Assembly: GCA_946186175.1 (NCBI GenBank)
Contig: CAMHMG010000172.1
Location: 1 to 6,533 of the forward strand
DNA: 6,533 bases
Direction of reading: 5' to 3'
DNA from: an uncultured Clostridia bacterium
GTDB taxonomy: Bacteria; Bacillota; Clostridia; Lachnospirales; Lachnospiraceae
Part shown: positions 1 to 6,366 of the stretch, in pieces
How the letters are laid out: every line of letters begins with the position of its first letter
How positions within the stretch are numbered: the stretch's first letter is position 1
Notes under the pieces: generated by a model
What the model was told of the DNA's origin: nothing
Seen by the model: only the letters and a program-made list of their open reading frames with translations
Databases searched by the model: none
Made by a program: the position numbers and the translations under genes

Positions 1-1931
1 ATTATATTACCATAATCCACCATAGGTGTGCAGTAAGTGACTTTACCATACTTATCATATACAAACACCGCACTGTTATCAGGGCAGTCTAAACTGATCG
101 TCTGATTAGTCATGGACTTATCTATATTATACCAGACTGCCTTATCGGTAGTAAGACTAACCTCCTTTACATCACCTGTGAAGTTCTCATTACCGGATAC
201 AGGAATCATATCAATACCAATTGATGAATGCGTGACACCTGATTCATCTACATAAATATCTTTATAATCTCTGTTGGATGAACTGGGAATTGTTGCAAAT
301 GCACCTAAATGGTTTTCATCTATTATCTTATATATAGTGGCATCTCCTAATGCTATGTATATAGCATAACCTGTATCCTCTAACACGTAAAGTTCTGCAA
401 AAGGCATACTGTACTGTTCGGAAGAATATTTCTCTGAAACCATCTCATACTTGTTACCGTCTCTTTCTTTCCATGCATTTAGAACATTTTCAGATACCGG
501 ATTAGGAGCAAGCTTTTCTCCGATATATGTCTTCTGATATGCCCCGATAAGTCCTGTGTTGTTCTCTATCATTTCCTGAGTTACATATACGTGTCCGTCT
601 ATCTCTACTATATCGGCACCGGTATAGTTCTTATCAATTCTGTAATTACCGTTTTCTACATCACCTGATACCTTAACAAATCCTCTGTCACAGTACATGT
701 AATAACTAACCGAGGTGCCGTTTCCAAGCATTTCAACCCGCATATATCTCATATCAGGAAAGGTGATCATTGCCGGGATTCCGTTAAGGGTGTAAAATCC
801 TTCATACTTCTTATAGGAATCCGGAACAACTTCATTGACAGTCACATCAGGAGCAGCCGGTTCTTCTATGTCGATTCCCTTTTCCTCCAACGCGATATTG
901 GCCAGTGCTTCAGCCATGGCAAGATTATATTCACTGCTTCCACCGGAAGTTGTAACACACACACTTATCTCTTCTTCGGGAGCAACCATAAGTGCCGCAT
1001 GATACTGTAAGGCATCTCCTCCCTTATATACAGCTTTAACTCCTGCATCTTCATACATCGGAATCGACGTAAGATCCCATCCAAGTCCGCACTGATCCAT
1101 GTAGTCAGTGTCATACTTAGAAGATGAATTATCACTCCACAAAGCTGCCATTTCATCCTTGCTCTTCTCTGAAAGGAGTCTGTTATCACCCTTAAAAAAT
1201 GTACTTCCAAATTCACAGGTATCAACTGCGGTAGAATATATTCCTCCTGTACCAAAGCCCACAACATATTCCGTGTCATATCTGTTCTTTCCATCAGGAT
1301 ATATATCTGCAAGAGCATCATTTTCGAAAACATTTTTCGCTGTATAGATATCATTTGCACCGATCTTTCCTGCAATATTCTTCGTAATATAATCAGTAAA
1401 TCTCATCCCTGATACTCTCTCTCTGATGATCTCAAGAAGCTCAAAACCGTCATTACAATATGCGGCATATTCACCGGGATCAGCTTTAAGCTTCTGATTT
1501 TTCAGATTCTTTAAAACACTATCTGTTGCGACAAAATCATTATCACCATAAAGGAACATATTCTTTGCTGATGTTCCGGCTATTCCTGAGGTATGATTTA
1601 ACAGCATCCTTACAGTGATATCCTTATAACGCTCATCTGCCATCGTAAAATCATCAATATAGTCTGTGACTGGGTCGTCAATATCAATCTTGCCGGAATC
1701 TGCAAGCTGCATTATGGCAGCAGCCGTATATGTCTTGCTGACGGATCCGATACCGTAGATCTTTTCATCGATTTCCTTTTCTTTCAAATCATTGTTTTCT
1801 GCCGCATATACTTTTCCAGCGTTCTTAGTTGTACTTAATACATTCTCGTTATTCACCAACGAAAGTCCTAACAAAAAAAATGCACTTGCACCAACCACCT
1901 TCAATAATATTATTTTTTTTATTTTATTCAC
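1..1931 (-). CDS. Secreted beta-lactamase-fold serine hydrolase, C-terminus cut off by the window edge
   Basis: This is an exported serine hydrolase of the class C beta-lactamase / penicillin-binding protein-like family. It is open for 643 codons to the window edge with no stop, so its C-terminus lies outside. A basic start and hydrophobic stretch (residues about 3-26), with a possible cleavage site near VYAA (41-44), suggest a signal peptide. Family motifs are clear: SVSK (63-66, nucleophile Ser63 and Lys66), HTSG (113-116), YCN (158-160, the Tyr-x-Asn motif) and KGG (303-305, in place of KTG). Residues after about 360 form an extension that I do not recognise. The start is GTG at 1931, with GAGAGG 7 bases upstream; an in-frame ATG at 1964 would put 11 polar residues before the signal peptide. 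It lies 53 bases after the permease stop, probably in the same operon. Oddly, only about 18 residues separate the signal peptide from SVSK. Family assignment is firm; the substrate is unknown. Confidence 0.9.
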   Translation of the reverse strand, partial: MNKIKKIILLKVVGASAFFLLGLSLVNNENVLSTTKNAGKVYAAENNDLKEKEIDEKIYGIGSVSKTYTAAAIMQLADSGKIDIDDPVTDYIDDFTMADERYKDITVRMLLNHTSGIAGTSAKNMFLYGDNDFVATDSVLKNLKNQKLKADPGEYAAYCNDGFELLEIIRERVSGMRFTDYITKNIAGKIGANDIYTAKNVFENDALADIYPDGKNRYDTEYVVGFGTGGIYSTAVDTCEFGSTFFKGDNRLLSEKSKDEMAALWSDNSSSKYDTDYMDQCGLGWDLTSIPMYEDAGVKAVYKGGDALQYHAALMVAPEEEISVCVTTSGGSSEYNLAMAEALANIALEEKGIDIEEPAAPDVTVNEVVPDSYKKYEGFYTLNGIPAMITFPDMRYMRVEMLGNGTSVSYYMYCDRGFVKVSGDVENGNYRIDKNYTGADIVEIDGHVYVTQEMIENNTGLIGAYQKTYIGEKLAPNPVSENVLNAWKERDGNKYEMVSEKYSSEQYSMPFAELYVLEDTGYAIYIALGDATIYKIIDENHLGAFATIPSSSNRDYKDIYVDESGVTHSSIGIDMIPVSGNENFTGDVKEVSLTTDKAVWYNIDKSMTNQTISLDCPDNSAVFVYDKYGKVTYCTPMVDYGNI

Positions 1932-1936
1932 ACTTA

Positions 1937-1946
1937 CACCTCTCTC
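1937..1946 (-). promoter_or_regulatory. Ribosome binding site that selects the GTG start of the serine hydrolase
   Basis: On the minus strand GAGAGAGGTG lies just upstream of the GTG at 1931, with 7 bases between AGAGG and the start codon. This spacing is good, and starting here gives a normal signal peptide. The competing ATG at 1964 also has a weak purine stretch (AGGGATGG), so the choice is an inference. Confidence 0.6.
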
Positions 1947-1984
1947 ATTTAATTGAGGGGACATAAAACCATCCCTGCCTCTGT

Positions 1985-4526
1985 TTACTCTGTCATAAGC
2001 TCGGTAACCGAAACATTCTTTACCTTACCTGCAGAAATATATGTTGAAACATATACATATACTGTTATTACAAGAGCCATTACCGGTACCACAAAAAGCC
2101 TGATCCCGAATACTGTTGAAAATGCACTCTTTAAGAAAAACATTGTTACGGGAACGGAAAGAATTACTCCGATAATTATCGCCGGTATTGCAACAGGCAT
2201 GATCCTGTATAGTATCTGCTTCTTGATATCCTTTGACGAATAGCCCATCGCCTTCTCTATTCCCATTGCCTGTCTTTCTTTTCTGATAGTCGATTCAATG
2301 AGGAAATTATTTATTATCGAAACTACTAAACCTATTATTATCATAAGTGCTATTGAGAATATCCGGGTCATTACACTCAAGCCTCCCACTGAAGTTTCAA
2401 TGGTTTCAGACATTGATGAAATCTCTGTAAGCTTGAAACTGCCGCTATCACCGGATATGGATCTTATCCCCTATCTTAATAGCATAGCTTGCATTACTTA
2501 CTCCATACTTAAACTTAAGGATTGCCATCTGCTCATCCGCTTTTCCCCTGATTCTTTCTTCTAAGTCCATCTCTCCGGAACTTTCCTCAGACTTCTCTGC
2601 CGTATCCTCTATACTTCCGTATTCCTCTATAAGTCTTTCCTTTAACTCTTCATCACTCACACCATCTGCCGGATATACAAACAGGTAATTCGCACATTCG
2701 GAAGGTGCCATAAATTGACGATATCCGTCAAATGTCATATAAGCTAAGAGGCCGTTATTCATCATTACATTTACTGTTCCTGATACTATATAGCTCTTTT
2801 CAATACCACTGTATTTTAATGGCACGGAATCTCCCACGCTCAAACCATACTTATTCACCAGCCCAATACTTATAAGAACTTCATTATCATGAATAGGAAT
2901 TCTTCCTTCGCTGAGTATCAGATTCTCCGTTTCGTCAAAATTATCATAGGCATAAATCTGAAAAATATTTAAATCATCATCGCCAACGGTAAAGCCGTTG
3001 TTAGCCCGGATTAATACGCTTTTTCTTACATCATCTCTTCTGTCAACCTCCTGTTTTACCGCTTCTACATCTGTCCCGGTATCAAAGCCGACCATCAACG
3101 CCTTCTCCAAACCACAGAAGTTTAAGAATACCACACCTCTGTCCCTGAAGATATCACACAGATAGAAACAAAATGTAATCGTAAGCGCTGCCGCCATAAT
3201 ACATATAAACATTCCGACATTCTGTCTGGTGCTTCCAAAAAGCCCTTTAAGTCCAAGCCGTTTGTTTATGTCAGACTTTGTCTTTTCAACAGGGAAAACA
3301 TTTCTTCCGAAATGATGTGTCTTAATACCTTTTCTAAATGCTATTACCGGCGGATATTTCTTGATTTTCCCTGCCCTGAAAAGTGCTGTTACAAGGGTAA
3401 GAATTATAAGTAATGCTGCCGGTATTAAAAGATAGCTCACCTTTCCTCTGACCACATGATCGTGACCTACAAATACACGCATCACCTTTGTCATAAGCGG
3501 GTCGGTCACAAGTATTAGTAAGCCGCCGATCACAATTCCCACCAAAGACAACAGCAGATACTCATATATATATGCACCTGATATTTCTCTTGATCTGTAG
3601 CCTAACGCCTCAAGCACACCGATATATTCCATCTGATCTTCGATATCATTTGTTATTTTATGCCTTATCATGAAGAGACAGGAAACTGCCGTAACAACCG
3701 AGATAAATGCAACAATGGCCATAATGATCTCTATTGGTGATGTTGTAGCTGCTTTTTCATTGAAATAGTTATCTCCGTAAAGAAGTATATCTTCTCCTGC
3801 TATATCTTCGAACTTTTTCTCTATATCGCTGGTTAATTTTGCTGCATCTGTGACATCATTTATCACTCCGTCCTTTGTATCGTATGCTATCTGTTTCTGA
3901 ACAGGTATTATCGCACTCATCATGTCATAATCATCATCAGACAAGACACATTTAAAGCTGGTATTTGCGTGGGACGAAAGCCCTGATTCATAGAAGCCTG
4001 CAATCTGAAACGGATACTCCTTACCGCCTATTACAAGTACAAAATCATCGCCTTCTGAAAAACCCATATCATATTTGACATAGTATGGTAACCATATAGG
4101 ATGTTCCATACCTGAAATTTCAGATTCAGAAAGCGGCGAATGCTTTTCAAATTTTTCAATCTTTTTCTCATTATTTTCAGTAATGAAACAAGAATAAAAA
4201 TTAGAAGTTGAGCCATCTTCCATTTTATAAGAAACAAATGTTGAAATACCAAACATGAGCATTTCAAACTCATAATGTCTTGTGATACGCTCATCTTCAT
4301 CCATTACGTCAGCAAATTCCGCCTTAAAGCTTTTCTCCGGCATCTGGAATATGTTGTGGTAGCTTCCGGTGCGCTCAAATGCTTCTTCAAATATTCTGTC
4401 AGCCTTTTCTATATTGATTATACCGACTCCCATCAAAGTCATGCTGACAGCAAGAAGCAGCGTTATTATAAAGGCTTCTTTTTTACGTTTCTTTATATTG
4501 AATATTGATAATCTTAATATCTTCAT
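1985..4526 (-). pseudogene. FtsX/MacB-type ABC transporter permease, split by a frameshift near 2450-2470
   Basis: This is the membrane subunit of an ABC transporter with two FtsX domains. The first open part (4526-2448, 692 residues) has a membrane segment at about 18-38, a large extracellular domain (about 40-262), three membrane segments (265-287, 320-342, 364-384), a cytoplasmic linker, a fifth segment (437-458) and a second extracellular domain (about 465-665). It then runs into a stop. Sense resumes in another frame and ends at 1985; from the ATG at 2413 this gives 142 residues with three more segments (about 15-37, 72-95, 105-126). Joined, the parts give the expected roughly 840-residue, eight-helix protein. 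Removing one G from the GGGG run near 2471-2474 on the plus strand restores one frame. The start at 4526 has AGGAG 6 bases upstream; the ATG at 2413 has no good ribosome site. It lies 47 bases after the ATPase. The family is certain; whether the break is real or a sequencing error is open. Confidence 0.88.
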
Positions 4527-4573
4527 GTTTTTCTCCTATTATAGTTCCGCATCCTTGTTGTTTTATTTCTATT

Positions 4574-5033
4574 CTACCAGCCCATCTCCTCTAAGAACTG
4601 TGAAAGCTTCACTCTTCTCTCTTTAACATCATCCTCGCCAAATATCGGCATCCTGTAATCACCTACAACACCACCGTCCCGAAGATAGAGCACTCTGGTT
4701 CCTCTAAGTGCTGTTTTCAGATCATGCGTGACCATCACGATTGACTGACCATTCTTATGAACATCTGTGAAAATGGTTTCCTCTTCGAAATACCGCCAAC
4801 TCATCATTTGAATAATCCTGTATCTGCGTGTCCCCGAAGAATACCTTTCCCATATTAGGCTTATCCATTCCGGACAGTGCATATAGAAGCGTTGACTTAC
4901 CGGAACCCGATGATCCCATGATTATTGTGAAGTCACCCTCTGTTATCTCCAGGTCTAAATTTTTGATAACGTGCTGCTGAACGCCTCCGTTAGAAAATGA
5001 TTTACAAAGTTTTTCTGTTCTTAATATACTCAT
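4574..5033 (-). pseudogene. ABC transporter ATPase with its central region deleted
   Basis: This is the remnant of the nucleotide-binding subunit that would power the adjacent permease. Residues 1-86 read as a normal start of a MacB/LolD/BceA-like ATPase: aromatic A-loop residue Phe13, Walker A GSSGSGKS at 40-47, and an FRRGN motif at about 82-86. In this family FRRGN is followed by the Q-loop. Instead the reading jumps to FTDVHKNG, a stretch that normally comes just before the H-loop, in a different frame. VMVTHD (the H-loop) and a normal end, EEMGW, follow. The Q-loop, the ABC signature (SGGQ), Walker B and the D-loop are absent in all frames. About 153 codons remain, where the family has about 225-245, and the junction lies at about 4768-4777. 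The start at 5033 has AGAGGAG 7 bases upstream. The product could bind but not hydrolyse ATP normally, and it would end soon after the junction. A lost segment of this size is unlikely to be a base-calling error. Confidence 0.92.
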
Positions 5034-5058
5034 CTTTTTTCTCCTCTTACATTAAAAG

Positions 5059-5135
5059 AAACCATTTATACTACTTTTCTTTTGTTCTGATGCAAACTTA
5101 ATCTTCACATCTTATGATCGTAGTATAAATGGTTT
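5059..5135. repeat. 16-bp perfect inverted repeat around a 45-base spacer, upstream of the ATPase
   Basis: The left arm at 5059-5074 (AAACCATTTATACTAC) is matched by its exact reverse complement at 5120-5135. The left arm lies 25 bases before the ATPase start codon. An RNA stem would form in the leader but would leave the ribosome site at 5041-5047 free, and no T-run follows, so it is not an obvious terminator. It could be an operator dyad, a leader structure or the ends of a small non-autonomous insertion. TTAAAA occurs just outside each arm, but not at matching distances. Confidence 0.75.
5065..5095 (-). promoter_or_regulatory. Candidate promoter for the transporter genes
   Basis: On the minus strand TTGCAT (5095-5090) is followed after 19 bases by TATAAA (5070-5065), about 30 bases before the ATPase start. 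The spacing is 2 bases longer than ideal, and the -10 box sits inside the left arm of the inverted repeat, so a protein bound to that repeat would block it. Weak evidence in AT-rich DNA. Confidence 0.35.
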
Positions 5136-5165
5136 TTTAAAAACCTTCTTTATCAAAAAACTATT

Positions 5166-5187
5166 AAATTCTTATCAAATTCTTAAC
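5166..5187. repeat. Two 11-bp tandem direct repeats; possible response-regulator site
   Basis: AAATTCTTATC is followed directly by AAATTCTTAAC, so the unit AAATTCTTA recurs with 11-bp (one helical turn) spacing. OmpR/PhoB-family regulators typically bind such repeats, and transporters of this type are often controlled by them. It lies about 70 bases upstream of the candidate promoter. A near copy lies at 5883-5903. It overlaps the last codon of the 43-residue reading frame. The regulatory role is an inference. Confidence 0.4.
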
Positions 5188-5314
5188 AGGTGTGTTTATT
5201 TGGAGCAGTTCTTGTTGAATCATTATACTTTTTTGTTGGTTTTTCATTCGCAAGATAAGCAGTCATTCTGTTTATCGCCTTTGCATAGCCCCATAATTCT
5301 TTGTTTGAATACAT
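5183..5314 (-). CDS. Small polar peptide, 43 residues, unknown function
   Basis: The frame runs from ATG at 5314 to TAA at 5183. It gives a hydrophilic, basic peptide starting MYSNKELWGYAKAINRM and ending in HTC, with no membrane segment. It follows the 88-residue membrane protein by 31 bases on the same strand. The ribosome site is weak: AGGG lies 10 bases upstream. A shorter frame overlaps it (ATG near 5247, 27 residues, ending in VKNLIRI), and I cannot exclude that one. I do not recognise a family. It could be a small peptide gene or the tail of a decayed gene. Its residue composition looks coding, but the length is too small for certainty. Confidence 0.4.
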   Translation of the reverse strand: MYSNKELWGYAKAINRMTAYLANEKPTKKYNDSTRTAPNKHTC

Positions 5315-5345
5315 ACTACTATTACCCTAACCGTTACACTTATAT

Positions 5346-5612
5346 TTATTTCTTATTTTTCTTATTAATTGCTGCTGATACTATCAACATAATCAGGATA
5401 AGCAGATTTCCTATTACAAACAGAGCTATAGCAACAATAAATAGCAATATACTAAATATTGGTGCCGGATGACCCTGCCCTGTGGCAGTTTCATATATCT
5501 TGCTATCAATAAAAACACCAAGAATAAATATCAAAACCGATAAAACATCAACTATCGGAAAACCTATGAGCCACCATAAAAACGATTTTGATTTCTTCTT
5601 TTCTTCCATCAT
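5346..5612 (-). CDS. Small membrane protein with two hydrophobic segments, 88 residues, unknown function
   Basis: This is the best preserved of the small genes. After a lysine-rich cytoplasmic start (residues 1-10) comes a hydrophobic segment (11-35), a short polar loop with TGQGHPAP (44-51), and a long hydrophobic segment (52-82, enough for one long or two short helices). It ends in a basic tail, KKNKK. Both ends are therefore probably cytoplasmic. The start is the first of two adjacent ATG codons (5612), with GAGG 6 bases upstream. It follows the 57-residue frame by 21 bases. I do not recognise the family. Small two-helix proteins next to ABC transporters are sometimes accessory or immunity proteins, but nothing here proves that role. 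Confidence 0.75.
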   Translation of the reverse strand: MMEEKKKSKSFLWWLIGFPIVDVLSVLIFILGVFIDSKIYETATGQGHPAPIFSILLFIVAIALFVIGNLLILIMLIVSAAINKKNKK

Positions 5613-5633
5613 ACAATACCTCGTTATATTTAA

Positions 5634-5807
5634 TCATAACCTCGATATCTTCTCCAAAATTAAACATATTACAACCCATATAAGCCGATACACCGCACAA
5701 GCACCAATGCCTATAATCGGCGCAATCCATAAAGGCTTATTCTCATAAATATATATCCATTCTTTAATCGTTAAAAAATCGCCCGCAACCTCTTGATAAC
5801 TCCGCAT
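5634..5807 (-). CDS. One-helix membrane protein, 57 residues, unknown; possibly the tail of a broken gene
   Basis: The frame starts MRSYQEVAGDFLTIKEW, has one hydrophobic segment (about 27-52, WIAPIIGIGACAVYRLIWVV) and ends in LEKISRL. The composition is typical of a real membrane protein and clearly better than overlapping frames such as 5548-5730. There is no proper ribosome site before the ATG at 5807. The same frame continues upstream through a single TAG at 5811-5813 into 26 more open codons, to about 5890, which could be joined to the short gene at 5881-5950. It may therefore be the C-terminal part of a longer, decayed protein of roughly 100 residues. Its stop lies 21 bases before the 88-residue gene, suggesting one transcript. 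No family recognised. Confidence 0.5.
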   Translation of the reverse strand: MRSYQEVAGDFLTIKEWIYIYENKPLWIAPIIGIGACAVYRLIWVVICLILEKISRL

Positions 5808-5821
5808 CGCCTACGCATTAG

Positions 5822-5864
5822 AAAAAAGAGTCAAGCAGGTTAGACAGTATGCACTGCCCTCTTT
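5822..5864 (-). terminator. Candidate Rho-independent terminator within the small-gene cluster
   Basis: On the minus strand AAAGAG (5864-5859) can pair with CTCTTT (5830-5825), enclosing an inner hairpin GGCAGT-GCAT-ACTGTC (5858-5843, one G-T pair). The sequence continues as a six-T run (5827-5822). The stem has an unpaired 12-base side, so it is imperfect. The same stretch can also be read as codons between the two neighbouring frames, which weakens the call. Confidence 0.35.
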
Positions 5865-5880
5865 CGAACGGGCGATAATA

Positions 5881-5950
5881 TCAAATTTTAATCAAATTCT
5901 TAAACTCTTCCGGTGTCATATCAGCAAATGTTTTGTTTTTTGTCACTCAT
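5881..5950 (-). pseudogene. Short broken gene beginning MSDK
   Basis: An ATG at 5950 lies 6 bases after the stop of the preceding gene, with AGAGG about 10 bases upstream. The frame reads MSDKK and then stops after four more codons. Removing one base from the AAAAAA run at about 5936-5941 gives MSDKNKTFADMTPEEFKNLIKI and a stop at 5881-5883, a sequence that looks like a real soluble protein start. A second single-base removal, from AAAA near 5886-5889, would extend it (FDIIARSKEG and on) to the TAG at 5811 and, past that, into the 57-residue frame. That longer join is speculative. No family recognised; the coding nature of the TFADMTPEEF part is fairly convincing. Confidence 0.45.
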
Positions 5951-5956
5951 AATTAC

Positions 5957-6220
5957 TTAACCTCTTTTACTATTTTCCTTATAATTAGCCCAGCGTTCGT
6001 TAAGTTTCGCATAATGCTTATCCTTTAACTTTGCTTCTATCTCATCTCTAAACTCATTATCCTTAGCCAATCCCCACTCAATCAGCTCCTTTTTAGCAAA
6101 AACATTTAATCTCAAAATATGTAGCATAAACAACTGTATCAAATAGATTTCTACCTATCGCTTCTTTAACAATTACTTTTCTTCACTCTTTTATCGTCTC
6201 TAAATGTCTGATGTACTCAC
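5957..6220 (-). pseudogene. Broken gene for a hydrophilic protein of about 86 residues, unknown function
   Basis: The start is GTG at 6220. It overlaps the stop of the preceding gene as GTGA, a classic coupled start, with GGTGGAG 4 bases upstream. Protein-like sequence then changes frame three times: MSTSDI, then RDDKRVKK, then VIVKEAIGRNLFDTVVYATYF, then FAKKELIEWGLAKDNEFRDE to a lysine-rich end at 5957. Each change is repaired by removing one base from a homopolymer run (TTT near 6203, AAAA near 6178, TTTTT near 6098-6102). Three such steps bring the final frame back to that of the GTG. The joined protein would be soluble, mostly helical and strongly charged, with no signal peptide. The last 50 codons are open and are the surest part. 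I do not recognise the family. Either real decay or base-calling error is possible. Confidence 0.6.
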
Positions 6221-6330
6221 TCTTCTCCACCTACTATCACCACTCCCCAAAAACAGATATTACCAATTATTATTATAATACATGCCCCCACTATTATCAA
6301 TGATTCTTTAAATAGCCAAATCTCCCTCAC
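6217..6330 (-). CDS. Tiny membrane peptide, 37 residues, first gene of the cluster
   Basis: The frame starts with GTG at 6330 (MREIWLFKES) and then has a single very hydrophobic segment (about 11-33, with five isoleucines in a row), ending in GGEE. An upstream in-frame TAA rules out a longer protein. AAAGGGGG touches the GTG directly, which is closer than a normal ribosome site, so the true start is uncertain; no ATG exists in the frame. Support comes from the 4-base GTGA overlap with the next gene. Function unknown. It could be a small membrane anchor or part of a decayed protein. Confidence 0.4.
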   Translation of the reverse strand: MREIWLFKESLIIVGACIIIIIGNICFWGVVIVGGEE

Positions 6331-6366
6331 CCCCCTTTATTTATAAGGATTCCCGCCTTAAAATAC

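Noticed and set aside
965..1375. Minus-strand open frame of 136 codons inside the serine hydrolase
   Set aside because: It lies in another frame of the hydrolase, which carries clear family motifs there (KGG and the surrounding strands); the alternative product has no recognisable pattern.
2448..2475. Programmed ribosomal frameshift in the permease
   Set aside because: No standard slippery heptamer followed by a stem-loop is visible, and permeases of this family are not known to need one; a mutation or sequencing error is simpler.
1953..2564. Plus-strand open frames opposite the permease
   Set aside because: They are antisense to convincing FtsX helices and have no ribosome sites or protein-like composition.
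4031..4626. Open frames on either strand over the permease start and the intergenic gap
   Set aside because: They are shadows of the permease N-terminus; the plus-strand ones read straight through a good minus-strand ribosome site at 4533-4537.
5131..5145. GGTTTTTTAAAAACC dyad as a terminator after the 43-residue frame
   Set aside because: The stem is almost all A-T, the loop would be only about three bases, and no T-run follows on the minus strand.
5548..5730. Minus-strand 60-codon frame (MDCADYRHW)
   Set aside because: It overlaps the 57-residue membrane protein and the start of the 88-residue protein in another frame, and its own sequence is less protein-like than either.
5200..5748. Plus-strand frames over the small-gene cluster
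   Set aside because: They are antisense to the 88-residue membrane protein and neighbours, are rich in codons typical of the reverse strand of hydrophobic proteins, and have no ribosome sites.
6340..6345. TATAAA as a -10 box for the small-gene cluster
   Set aside because: It lies only about 9 bases before the GTG at 6330 and over the ribosome-site position, and there is no recognisable -35 box at the correct distance.
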